Shown here: one piece after another, positions 18,245 through 25,908 of the stretch
Numbering within the stretch: position 1 is the first letter of the stretch
Layout: each line of letters opens with the position of its first letter
NCBI RefSeq assembly: GCF_001399675.1
Contig: NZ_LJCO01000033.1
Location: forward strand, 124,001-188,000
Reading direction: 5' to 3'
DNA from: Paenalicyclobacillus ferrooxydans
GTDB lineage: Bacteria; Bacillota; Bacilli; Alicyclobacillales; Alicyclobacillaceae
DNA length: 64,000 nucleotides
Notes under the pieces: model-generated
Database searches by the model: none
The model's input: only the letters and a program-made list of their open reading frames with translations
What the model was told of the DNA's origin: nothing
Translations under genes and position numbers: made by a program

Positions 18245-19255
18245 TTACTTCTCGATAATCCGTGGGCTAGGCTTGTACGTGTCTGTGCCGAGCGATTTCG
18301 TCACGACACCCTTGTCCGTTTTAATTTCGAGCCAAGTCGCCACTTTACCGCCGACTTGTCCTGGTGCAACCACTTTTTCCTCATCAGATGAGGAGGAAGT
18401 TGTGACCGTTTGGAACGGGTACACAGCCAACACCTTATGGTGAACCGTAATTTGTGGATTTGGCTTGGCGCTCCAAATTGCAACCGTGATCACGCGCTTT
18501 TCCGGGTAGCCCTGTGCACCAATCATGATTGGTGAGTCAGAGGTGTTCTTAAACCGGAAGTCGAGACGAGACGAGTAGGAAACGGTTGCATCTTCGCCGC
18601 CGGGGAGATAGGGGACAGTCAGACTGTGCGCATGCCGCTCGACAAACGTTACCGCCCCGGTGCGGATTAACGTGGAATACAAGGTACTCGCACCTTGGCA
18701 GACACCGCCTCCCAGGGAGGGGACGATCCGGTTTCCGCTAAACGCACGACCCCAGCCGTAGCCGTTCTGCTCTGTGTATGGGCCAAGTTTTTGGTTATAC
18801 GAGAAGGTTTGCCCTGGCTGAATCACGGTGCCGTTCAGCCTTTTCGCCACCAACTCGATATTTTTGGCCTGTGTTGGACTGGCGTGTCTGTAATTGGTAG
18901 ACCTTTGGGCAAGCATGTACTGCAGTTTGTGTTGTGCTGCTTGGTCCTTGCCTGGGGCAGGTGGATTTGGCGGCATGTACAAGTTGATTGGAATTTGCTT
19001 TGTTGTTGAGGCCGATCCCGATTTACCCGAATCGTCTTCCTCAGATGCCGCAGCTATAGGTTTTGATGCCATTGACACCTGTGATGCTGCCAGAACCAAT
19101 GGTTGTGCTGTGAACTTAGTGAGTGTTGCAGCTGAAACTGAACCTGCTGACGATACTGGTCGTGTGTCCGTTTTCTGATGCCCATCTGCAGCGATAGGTG
19201 TGTTTACAAAGGCAACGGCGCCGCAGACAGCAATGGAGCAAAATGTTGAGAGCAT
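18245..19255 (-). CDS. VanW family exported protein
   Basis: A 336-residue protein with an N-terminal hydrophobic export signal (residues ~2-22), a Ser/Ala-rich linker, and a C-terminal VanW domain (PF04294). Family motifs are NIELVAKRLNGTVIQPGQTFSYN, GGGVCQGASTLYSTL and HSLTVPYLPGGEDATV. VanW proteins are widespread in Gram-positive cell envelopes; their biochemical role is not established. There is no G5 domain. The ATG at 19255 is preferred because GGAAGGTG sits just before it; the upstream in-frame TTG overlaps that site. It is transcribed divergently from the EamA-like gene. Confidence 0.85.
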   Translation of the reverse strand: MLSTFCSIAVCGAVAFVNTPIAADGHQKTDTRPVSSAGSVSAATLTKFTAQPLVLAASQVSMASKPIAAASEEDDSGKSGSASTTKQIPINLYMPPNPPAPGKDQAAQHKLQYMLAQRSTNYRHASPTQAKNIELVAKRLNGTVIQPGQTFSYNQKLGPYTEQNGYGWGRAFSGNRIVPSLGGGVCQGASTLYSTLIRTGAVTFVERHAHSLTVPYLPGGEDATVSYSSRLDFRFKNTSDSPIMIGAQGYPEKRVITVAIWSAKPNPQITVHHKVLAVYPFQTVTTSSSSDEEKVVAPGQVGGKVATWLEIKTDKGVVTKSLGTDTYKPSPRIIEK

Positions 19256-19427
19256 TAATTCACCTTCCAAACGTCAAACTCTGGCTAGGTTGTGAAGAAA
19301 CGCCCGGGCTTATGCACGAAGTGCTGTACACTACCCCAACTGGGTAACGAACCGCTGTACACCACAGCCCCAACTAGGACGAAACCCTGTGTGACGAATT
19401 AAGGAAGGGATGAGGGGAGGCAAACGA

Positions 19428-20234
19428 GTGGTCATTGTTGCTTTCTTGGCCGGCCTTCGAATCCTGACGTTGACCGTTGAACGCGTGTCACTCAATCGAT
19501 TGGGGCAATCCGGAGCTGGATCTTTGGCGACCATGGGAGTGGGTTTTGGCGGTGCCGCTGTCGTGTTGGTGGTTATGTCGTTATTTTCTGAGACCCCGAT
19601 CCCATTTACAACAACCTTTTGGACGGGCGCACTGTATGCGCTTGCTTTCGGTTTATACACGGCTTCTCTTGTAAGGGGTCCCATAGGACTTGTCAGTCCG
19701 TGGAGTAATGCAACTGTGGTGTTGCTCTGGATGTATCATCCACTCAATAGTGAAGGGGCATGGTGGGGGCTTGCTCTGTTTGTCGTTGGTGTATTGATCT
19801 TGACCCACAAGCAGTTCAATCGTGCCGTTCTCATGATGTTGGCAAGCGACGTGGTGTTGGCTCTGGCGAGAGTGATGGACGTCCGGCATTCAGGGCACGC
19901 ACCCGTGTCGTACGCAGCGGGCATGTTCATCGCCATCAGTCTGTGGATACTTGTCCCTGTCGTCATGAGTGGTCAGCACAAGACAATCGGGCCGCTCATT
20001 CAAAAGCAACCCGGATGGAGCTTCGTAGCCGCCACTTCTAACGCAGCAGCTTACTTATCAGTATTTACGCTGCTGAGGTGGCTCCACCCGGCTATTGTCG
20101 AAGCCTTTTCCGCCCTCGCCAGCAGCCTCGCTGCGTTTGTCGGGGTATTTTTCTTTCATGAAAAGCAGGGAACCCGCAAAATCATCTCCTCAATTCTCGT
20201 CACGGTTGGAACCATACTGCTCCTGTTGGGATAG
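19428..20234 (+). CDS. EamA/DMT-like membrane transporter
   Basis: A 268-residue protein with about 10 hydrophobic segments. The duplicated five-helix layout and the C-terminal repeat (EAFSALASSLAAFVGVFFFHEK, then IISSILVTVGTILLLLG) fit the drug/metabolite transporter superfamily. GGGGAGG lies seven bases before GTG 19428; ATG 19410 is nearly abutted by its only possible site. It converges on a small membrane gene that ends one base away on the other strand. Substrate unknown. Confidence 0.75.
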   Translation: MVIVAFLAGLRILTLTVERVSLNRLGQSGAGSLATMGVGFGGAAVVLVVMSLFSETPIPFTTTFWTGALYALAFGLYTASLVRGPIGLVSPWSNATVVLLWMYHPLNSEGAWWGLALFVVGVLILTHKQFNRAVLMMLASDVVLALARVMDVRHSGHAPVSYAAGMFIAISLWILVPVVMSGQHKTIGPLIQKQPGWSFVAATSNAAAYLSVFTLLRWLHPAIVEAFSALASSLAAFVGVFFFHEKQGTRKIISSILVTVGTILLLLG

Positions 20235-20235
20235 T

Positions 20236-20415
20236 CTAGACCCGCCTTGTATTTGACGTTGGTTCCGACTTCGCCGCCTTACGTGCCGCGATTCGGGCGT
20301 TGATAGTTAATCCAAGGGCTACCATCACAGCTCCTCCTGCAATGACCCATTGACCTGCGGGAAGTAAGAAGGTCGTGGCAAACAAACCTTGACGTTGCTC
20401 ATTTTGGCCGTCCAC
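20236..20415 (-). CDS. Small single-span membrane protein (59 aa)
   Basis: An unrecognised 59-residue protein. It has a polar N-terminus (MDGQNEQRQG), one hydrophobic segment about residues 18-38 (PAGQWVIAGGAVMVALGL) and a basic tail (ARIAARKAAK), so a type II-like membrane orientation is likely. AAGGAGGG lies seven bases before the GTG at 20415. It ends tail to tail with the EamA-like gene. Confidence 0.55.
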   Translation of the reverse strand: MDGQNEQRQGLFATTFLLPAGQWVIAGGAVMVALGLTINARIAARKAAKSEPTSNTRRV

Positions 20416-20455
20416 GTCACTCCCTCCTTGTCTCGATTCTGTGTACGTGCAGTCA

Positions 20456-20517
20456 CGCTTTGAGCACTGCAGATTTGAGCACTGCGGATTTTTCAGCATC
20501 ACAGATTTGAGCACTAC
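20456..20517. repeat. Short direct repeats (GATTTGAGCACTGC)
   Basis: Three copies of a TTTGAGCACTGC-type 14-mer and one broken copy, upstream of the small membrane gene. Beyond this the 340-bp gap to the FrnE-like gene shows no other gene. Confidence 0.7.
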
Positions 20518-20755
20518 AATTTAGTGGATGCAACGCTTGTGTATTGTGCCACTGACACGTGACAGAGACAGATGGATTCCATTGAGGTGATAAAAACACC
20601 GTGGTGAGTGCGGCGATGCGAATTACCACCTCCCTGGGTTTTATGTATCGGACTGATACTGACTTTTTTGATCTCGACACTGGCAATTCGCGCGTTGAGG
20701 GATTAAGGTAGTGGGTATCCTTATCCCGAAATCGAAACTTGTGGAGGTATGCAGA

Positions 20756-21382
20756 GTGCAATTTAAATTTCGTGTGTTCTCGGACTATATATGACCCTTT
20801 TGCTTTATCGGCAACGGGATTGTCGAATCGCTGAAGAAAGAGTTTGATATTGATGATGAGTGGGTCAGCTTTGAGATCCATCCGGAAACACCGCCAGAGG
20901 GCATTTCCATGGACGCCCTCTTTCCAAAGTCATCCAGGGAACAGATGCACGCCCGGCTTCGCGCGTCTGGGGAACCCTATGGTCTTCAATTTACCGACAA
21001 TGACTGGCTTTCGAATTCACGGTTAGCTCTTGAAGCGAGTGAATTCGCACGAGACACCGGACGGTTCCATGAGTTTCATTCGCGGGTCTTTCGAGCGTAC
21101 TTCAGCGAGGCGAGAGACATCGGGGACCGCGGCGTATTAAGCGAGATCGCAAAAGACAGTGGACTTGACACAGCCGCCTTGAATGCCGCACTCGACGAGG
21201 GAAGATACCGCAGTCGGATAGAGGAAGGGCAGCACGAAGGTCAACGTTACGGGGTGACGGGGACCCCGACTTACATCATCAACAACAAGTACAAGGTGGT
21301 CGGTGCGCAACCGCTTGAAGTGATGCGACGGGCCCTGAATGAGATCGCGGAGCGGGAACGCAGCGCGGGTGCAGAGTCCTAG
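20756..21382 (+). CDS. DsbA/FrnE-like thiol oxidoreductase with in-frame UGA: candidate selenoprotein
   Basis: A 208-residue DsbA-superfamily protein of the FrnE/2-hydroxychromene-2-carboxylate isomerase-like group, probably a cytosolic thiol-disulfide oxidoreductase. GTG 20756 has GGAGGT seven bases upstream. Codon 13 is TGA (20792-20794) in the context F-S-D-Y-I-[UGA]-P-F-C-F-I-G, where the family has Cys-Pro-x-Cys. Codons on both sides are intact and the frame then runs without a stop through GVTGTPTY (cis-Pro171) to the usual length. A SECIS-like hairpin follows the UGA. The best explanation is selenocysteine insertion. The alternative is a nonsense mutation, which would leave a product from the ATG at 20909 lacking the active site. 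Confidence 0.82.
20795..20840 (+). promoter_or_regulatory. Bacterial SECIS-like hairpin in the FrnE-like gene
   Basis: Directly after the UGA, CGGCAA (20809-20814) pairs with TTGTCG (20820-20825), one G-U included, extended by T20808-A20826. The apical loop is CGGGA (20815-20819), 20 nt from the UGA, with G in its second position. CTTT (20803-20806) can also pair with GAAG (20833-20836) across an internal loop. Loop size, loop G and distance (about 16-37 nt) fit the published bacterial SECIS model. Confidence 0.6.
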
Positions 21383-21515
21383 GCACGGCCAATGTTCGAA
21401 TACGAAAAGCAGGGTCGCGTGCAGTGTCCGGTTAAACCGTGACCTGTCACCGGCCCTGTTTGTCAGTCTATCTAGTATCCCAACGATGCCGGAACGCGCG
21501 ACCTGATGCATCATT

Positions 21516-21761
21516 TCAGTGATGTGGGATGGGCGAGTCGCTCGGTTTCTCGTACGCGAGTAGATAGATATGCCGCTGCGTCTCTTTTCTCAGCGTGTGT
21601 TCGAGCTTTCGGATCTGGTTCAATGTACCTTCCGAAAGTTCTGCAAACTGGACGTCTCCCATATCCATCGTGATACCGGTGTTTGACGCAAAACCTCCGA
21701 AATTCCCACGGATATTGGATTCCGAGCTTCGGCTCTCTTCTCCCTGTATTCCACGATCCAT
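21516..21761 (-). CDS. Conserved-looking small hypothetical protein (81 aa)
   Basis: Unrecognised. The C-terminal half (residues ~45-75) reads AELSEGTLNQIRKLEHTLRK then T-Q-R-H-I-Y-L-L-A-Y-E-K, an amphipathic helix followed by a hydrophobic strand seen in many small Bacillales proteins of unknown role. The N-terminal part is Gly/Asn-rich and polar. GAGGG seven bases before ATG 21761 makes that start better than the ATG at 21791. It is transcribed away from the pirin gene's 3' end and toward the FrnE-like gene. Confidence 0.5.
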   Translation of the reverse strand: MDRGIQGEESRSSESNIRGNFGGFASNTGITMDMGDVQFAELSEGTLNQIRKLEHTLRKETQRHIYLLAYEKPSDSPIPHH

Positions 21762-21877
21762 TACTGGGCCCTCCCTTCCGAGGACTGTCATTTCCCCTTA
21801 GATGGATTGCAACGTTTGCTTATCTATTACACATCTGCATTATTTGCAAACTATTTGAATTTTAGTCCTGGTATCGC

Positions 21878-21905
21878 CAGGGAGTGTAAGGCAGGGAGTG
21901 TTAGT
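21878..21905. repeat. 14-bp duplication at the 3' end of the pirin gene
   Basis: CAGGGAGTGTAAGG is followed directly by CAGGGAGTGTTAGT. The second copy contains the TAA stop of the leftward pirin gene. Confidence 0.6.
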
Positions 21906-22749
21906 TCACGAAGCGACCAGCTTGGTAGTCCTGAATGGCCTCAAGGATTTGCTCCTTGGTGTTCATGACAAAAGGTCCATACGAGACAATCGGTTCATGC
22001 AACGGACGTCCCGCGTAGAGCAGTGCACGCAGCTTGGTGGTGGCTTCAATTTCGATTTCACTTCGTTCAAACTCGCGTTTGACAGGGTCGAGCAGCATCG
22101 CCTGACCCTGCCGCGCTTCCACCTTTTCAGCGCCAAACCTGCCAGTGCTTTCGAGAATGTAGATAAATCCGTTGTAATCTGCAGGAAGGTTTTGTCGAAC
22201 GGATCGCCCCGGCTCTACATTGAATTCAACCATCGTGACTGGCACATGATTGAGTGTCGGAGAGGTCACATCTCCAGACGATCTGCTGAACACTGTCACT
22301 TGGGCTCCGTCCTCAAGGCGCACAGGCATGTCAACTTTGCGCAGGTTTTGATACCGTGGCGCAGTCATTTTCTGTTCCTTAGGCAGGTTGACCCACAACT
22401 GAAGACTGTGGACGGTTTCACCGGGGGCCGGGTCTTCCTTATGAACTACGCCTCGGCCTGCGGTCATCCACTGTACATCACCAGGGCCAAGTTCGCCGCC
22501 GCCAGCGTTGCTGTCGTAATGGGTAAGTTTCCCTTCGATCACGTAGGTAACCGTTTCTTGGCCGCGGTGTGGGTGAATATCGAAGGTGCCCTGGCCAAAC
22601 CAGTCTTCGGCGAGGATGAGGAACGGATCGAAATCGGAAGGCTTGGTCGGGTCAATCACCATGGCAACTTTATGATTCGGGCTCTGCTGCTGGGCTTGTA
22701 CATCCCACACCCGTTTGATGGTGCGCTGTTGAACGGTATCGTTGGTCAT
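21901..22749 (-). CDS. Pirin family protein
   Basis: A 282-residue bicupin of the pirin family, which includes quercetin-2,3-dioxygenases and proteins of unknown role. The N-terminal cupin carries the metal site HPHRGQETVTYVIEG and a later H-x-E (VVHKEDP), supporting a bound metal. The C-terminal cupin ends with LLYAGRPLHEPIVSYGPFVMN, the family C-terminal signature. GAGGAGA seven bases before the ATG supports the start. It is divergent from the aldo/keto reductase with a 230-bp shared promoter region. Confidence 0.92.
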   Translation of the reverse strand: MTNDTVQQRTIKRVWDVQAQQQSPNHKVAMVIDPTKPSDFDPFLILAEDWFGQGTFDIHPHRGQETVTYVIEGKLTHYDSNAGGGELGPGDVQWMTAGRGVVHKEDPAPGETVHSLQLWVNLPKEQKMTAPRYQNLRKVDMPVRLEDGAQVTVFSRSSGDVTSPTLNHVPVTMVEFNVEPGRSVRQNLPADYNGFIYILESTGRFGAEKVEARQGQAMLLDPVKREFERSEIEIEATTKLRALLYAGRPLHEPIVSYGPFVMNTKEQILEAIQDYQAGRFVN

Positions 22750-22980
22750 TTGAAAGTCTCCTCACATCTCGTAGTTTCAATGTGTAGTTTACGGTTGTGT
22801 TTGATGCTTTGAACTTGTGTTTTGTCGAATGGTAGAGTGTGTGCAGTACAGTGTTATGATTCGTTCAACACCTATTGTAACACCATCTCTATAAAAACGT
22901 AAGTAACTAGTGTTTGTGCATTGGGGCGGTGCACCGCAGATACGGTTGCGGCATGCATGCGCTTGAAAGGAGCATGGGAC

Positions 22981-23931
22981 GTGGAGCAGAGGGGATTTGG
23001 ACAAACGGGATTGCAAGTGTCAGCACTCGGATTTGGTGCAGGTCAGGTCGGGGATGAAAAGGTTTCGGAGCACGATGCAGAGAGGCTTCTCAATGCGGTT
23101 CTCGATGAGGGAATCACTCTCATCGATACAGCGCGGGGTTATGGATTGTCAGAGGAGCGGATCGGCAAATACATTTCTCATCGACGCAATGAATTCGTCC
23201 TGTCCACAAAAGTCGGTTACGGTATCACTGGTTACGAAGATTGGACTTACGACTGTATCCTTGCCGGTGTAGATGAGGCGTTACGGTTGCTTAAGACGGA
23301 CTACATTGACATCGTTCATTTGCATTCCTGCCCAGTCGAGACGCTTCGCAAGGGAGACGTGATTCGAGCGCTCGAGGATGTCAAACAAGCGGGCAAGATT
23401 CGAGTTGCAGCGTATTCAGGCGACAATGAACACCTAAACTTTGCGATTGAAAGCGGCCGGTTTGGAAGCGTTGAGACGTCCATCAACATGTGTGATCAAC
23501 GTGTTATTTCGGATGGTCTGGCCAAAGCAGCACAGAAGGGTCTCGGTGTCATTGCCAAGCGGCCCATCGCCAATGCCCCGTGGCGGTTTGAAGAGCGCCC
23601 TGTGGGGCATTATTGTGAGTTGTATTGGGAGCGTCTGCGCGAGATGGGTCTCGATCCTGGAATGTTTGCGGGGCGGGCCGCGACCGTGGTTCGGGACACG
23701 GGAGATACATCGAGCAGCAACGGATCGGCTTCAGTTGCTTGGAACGAACTGGCACTTCGCTTTACCGCCTATCAACCAGGGGTGCACAGTTGCATTGTTG
23801 GAACGACGAGTGTGGACCATTTGAGGCAGAACATTCGGGTGTTGGAACACGGGCCGTTGGACCCTGACACGGTGGCGCAGATTCGTTCGCGTTTTGAGGC
23901 GCACGATCGCGATTGGGTGGGCCTGACCTGA
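22981..23931 (+). CDS. Aldo/keto reductase
   Basis: A 316-residue NAD(P)H-dependent oxidoreductase with the (beta/alpha)8 AKR fold. The catalytic tetrad is visible: Asp and Tyr in DTARGYG, Lys in STKVGYG, His in VHLHSCPVE. The cofactor-binding C-terminal part reads GVIAKRPIAN and IVGTTSVDHLRQNI. GTG 22981 is preferred because AAAGGAG lies about nine bases upstream; an in-frame start at 22921 has no site. A Ser/Gly/Thr-rich loop lies at residues ~240-255. It is divergent from pirin. Substrate unknown. Confidence 0.9.
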   Translation: MEQRGFGQTGLQVSALGFGAGQVGDEKVSEHDAERLLNAVLDEGITLIDTARGYGLSEERIGKYISHRRNEFVLSTKVGYGITGYEDWTYDCILAGVDEALRLLKTDYIDIVHLHSCPVETLRKGDVIRALEDVKQAGKIRVAAYSGDNEHLNFAIESGRFGSVETSINMCDQRVISDGLAKAAQKGLGVIAKRPIANAPWRFEERPVGHYCELYWERLREMGLDPGMFAGRAATVVRDTGDTSSSNGSASVAWNELALRFTAYQPGVHSCIVGTTSVDHLRQNIRVLEHGPLDPDTVAQIRSRFEAHDRDWVGLT

Positions 23932-24059
23932 CAGACGGGTTCAACCTGTAGACTGGGAAGTAGTGAGGTCCAGCCCGTGCTGGGATGACGCCGCTACGCA
24001 CCGTCATGCAGGCCCGTAAAGGGGTTGCCCAACGACTCAAGAGAAGGTAAAAGGTGGAA

Positions 24060-24082
24060 TGCAGCCGCGCTTTGCGGCTGCA
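24060..24082 (+). terminator. Hairpin downstream of the aldo/keto reductase
   Basis: TGCAGCCGC-GCTTT-GCGGCTGCA, a perfect 9-bp stem with a 5-nt loop followed by AACCATTT. Probably the reductase terminator. Confidence 0.65.
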
Positions 24083-24200
24083 AACCATTTAAACCCATTA
24101 AACCTGTCCGCCTTTTGGCTTTCCTGCCTGCCCGGCGGAGGTTTAAGCCGGCTTGACCAGATGGGACCAGAGGGGACCAGGTGAGGCTAGGTGAGGCTTG

Positions 24201-24530
24201 ACTTAGCTAGGTTGAACCGCGGCCGCTAAGTCGGCCGCACCGACTAAGTGAGGCCCACACGGGAGCTGAACAAGGGAGTTTAGTCGGCGCCGCCGACTTA
24301 GTTCGCGAATTTAGGGGAGCTAAGTCGCTGACAGCGACTTAGCTAGGTTGAACCACGGCCGCTAAGTCGTCTACACCGACTAAGTGAGGCCCCAAGGGAG
24401 CTGAATACGGTAGTTTAGTCGGCGCCGCCGACTTAGTTCGCGAATTTAGGGGAGCTAAGTCGCTGACAGCGACTTAGCTAGGTTGAACCGCGGCCGCTAA
24501 GTCGTCTGCACCGACTAAGCAAGCCCACAT
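24201..24530. repeat. 135-bp tandem repeat carrying three hairpins per unit
   Basis: Units start at 24201, 24337 and 24472 (about 2.4 copies). Each unit has three inverted repeats built from the same core: CTAAGTCGG/CCGACTAAG with one mismatch, TTTAGTCGGC/GCCGACTTAG, and the perfect GCTAAGTCGC-TGACA-GCGACTTAGC. The copies differ by a few compensating or loop changes. Intergenic, upstream of the 2-hydroxyacid dehydrogenase. Confidence 0.9.
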
Positions 24531-24706
24531 GGCCACTCCCGTCGAACACAGCGAGGCTGCATAGCCGATCACGCCCCTCCTGCCCGCCCACATTCGAGTA
24601 CTGTCCCCGGTATGCCGACGTATACATACTATGATGTACAGTTTTCGGTCGGTTGTGACCGGGAACTGTGCAGGGCCAGTCACACCATCGTTGTGGGGGA
24701 ATGTCA

Positions 24707-25660
24707 ATGAAGCCAAAGGTCGTGATTTCCGAAGATTTGTGGTGGGATGTACCTCATTCATTCAGCCATGCGTACGAAGTCACCTACGATCCGTCGCTGG
24801 TGGATGATCCTACCCGTCTCCACGCCATCGGCAAAGATGCGAAGGCGTTGGTGGTGCGAAACCGGACACGAGTGGATGGCAACTTGCTGACTCAATTTCC
24901 CGAACTGAAAGTGGTTGGCCGGCTTGGCGTCGGTCTCGACAACATTGACCTTCCAGCCTGCCAAGCACGTGACGTGCGGGTCGTCGCCGCAAGGGGATGT
25001 AATGCCATCAGCGTCGCGGAGTATGTCATTGCCTGCCTGTTTCATCATGCACGGTTCCTTCACACGAGCGATATTGCCGTTCGCGGCGGGGTATGGAACC
25101 GTGCCGAAGCAACCGGTTTTGAATTGTTCGGAAAGACTCTCGGACTGGTTGGTGTGGGAGACATCGGACAGCGGGTTGCAACCCGTGCGAAGGCACTGGG
25201 GTTACACGTCATCGCTTACGATCCGTTTGTTCTTCCAACGAGCGCCTTGGCTCAAGACGTCGGCGTGGAATTGGTCGATCTCGAGACCTTACTGAGACAA
25301 TCCCACTATGTTTCTGTTCATGTTCCGCTCACACCTGCTACGCGCTACATCCTTGGGCCAACACAACTCGTTTTAATGCGCGATGACGCAGTTTTAATTA
25401 ATACTTCGCGCGGGGGAACCGTTGACGAAGGGGCACTCGCTGAAGTGTTAGTCCGCTCTCCATACCGTTCGGCTTATCTGGACGTTCGAGAAGCGGAGCC
25501 GCCTGATGCCGACGATCCGTTGGTTCGTCTTCCGAATGTCATCGTGACCCCACATGTCGCTGGAATCACGAAGGAATCTTCACAACGTGTCGCTGAGTTT
25601 GTCCTCAAGCAGGTAGACACGGTACTGCAGGGATTCACAGCGCAAGGAATGGTTATGTAA
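24707..25660 (+). CDS. D-isomer-specific 2-hydroxyacid dehydrogenase
   Basis: A 317-residue NAD-dependent dehydrogenase of the phosphoglycerate dehydrogenase/glyoxylate reductase-like family. It shows LGVGLDNIDLPAC in the substrate domain, the Rossmann motif GLVGVGDIGQ, the catalytic Arg in INTSRGGTVDE, Glu in the following REAEPP segment, and catalytic His in VTPHVAG. GGGGG seven bases before ATG 24707 supports that start over ATG 24701. There is no C-terminal ACT domain, so it is not a full SerA. The last codons and stop lie in a 15-bp tandem repeat. Confidence 0.9.
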   Translation: MKPKVVISEDLWWDVPHSFSHAYEVTYDPSLVDDPTRLHAIGKDAKALVVRNRTRVDGNLLTQFPELKVVGRLGVGLDNIDLPACQARDVRVVAARGCNAISVAEYVIACLFHHARFLHTSDIAVRGGVWNRAEATGFELFGKTLGLVGVGDIGQRVATRAKALGLHVIAYDPFVLPTSALAQDVGVELVDLETLLRQSHYVSVHVPLTPATRYILGPTQLVLMRDDAVLINTSRGGTVDEGALAEVLVRSPYRSAYLDVREAEPPDADDPLVRLPNVIVTPHVAGITKESSQRVAEFVLKQVDTVLQGFTAQGMVM

Positions 25661-25740
25661 CTAATGGTCGTGTAACTAACGGTTGTGTAAGGAATGGTTA
25701 TGTAACTAACGGTCGTGTAACTAACGGCCGTGTTACCAAT
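25651..25740 (+). repeat. Six 15-bp repeats starting at the dehydrogenase stop
   Basis: Exactly six contiguous 15-bp units of GGTCGTGTAACTAAC type. The first carries the gene's terminal Val-Met-stop, and most later copies keep the GTGTAA. Confidence 0.92.
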
Positions 25741-25775
25741 TGTCTTTGCGCCATATGAAGCAGGTCAAAAGTGAA

Positions 25776-25817
25776 ATTGCCGGGCAGCCCTGATATCCCA
25801 CATGGTTGCCCGGCAAT
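25776..25817. terminator. Bidirectional hairpin between dehydrogenase and amylase
   Basis: ATTGCCGGGCA...TGCCCGGCAAT, an 11-bp perfect stem with an inner CC/GG, between convergent genes. It likely terminates both. Confidence 0.65.
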
Positions 25818-25834
25818 ATAACCTGGTGCGAAGT

Positions 25835-25908
25835 GTGCAGTCTTCGTTAGTACAAACTCCGTCAGTGCAGTGCAGTCTTCGTTAGTACAAACTCCGTTAG
25901 TACAAAGG
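25835..25908. repeat. 35-bp repeat overlapping the 3' end of the amylase gene
   Basis: Two 35-bp spaced copies of GTGCAGTCTTCGTTAGTACA with the following AACTCCGT. On the minus strand, TTTGTACTAACG, which includes the amylase TAA stop, appears three times. Confidence 0.85.

Larger units (their letters stand above)
23932..24706. other. Long intergenic region with hairpin array
   Basis: No gene seen. It contains a terminator-like hairpin at 24060-24082, a set of short GACCAG and GAGGCT direct repeats near 24150-24200, then the 135-bp hairpin repeat array (24201-24530) and the leader of the dehydrogenase gene. Confidence 0.75.

Noticed and set aside
20909-21382. 157-residue FrnE-like protein starting at ATG 20909
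   Set aside because: It would lack the first strand and CxxC region; a strong ribosome binding site and matching family sequence lie upstream in the same frame through the UGA.
18245-25660. Genomic island or prophage in the repeat-rich middle section
   Set aside because: No integrase, transposase, phage gene or tRNA attachment site is visible; the genes are ordinary chromosomal types.
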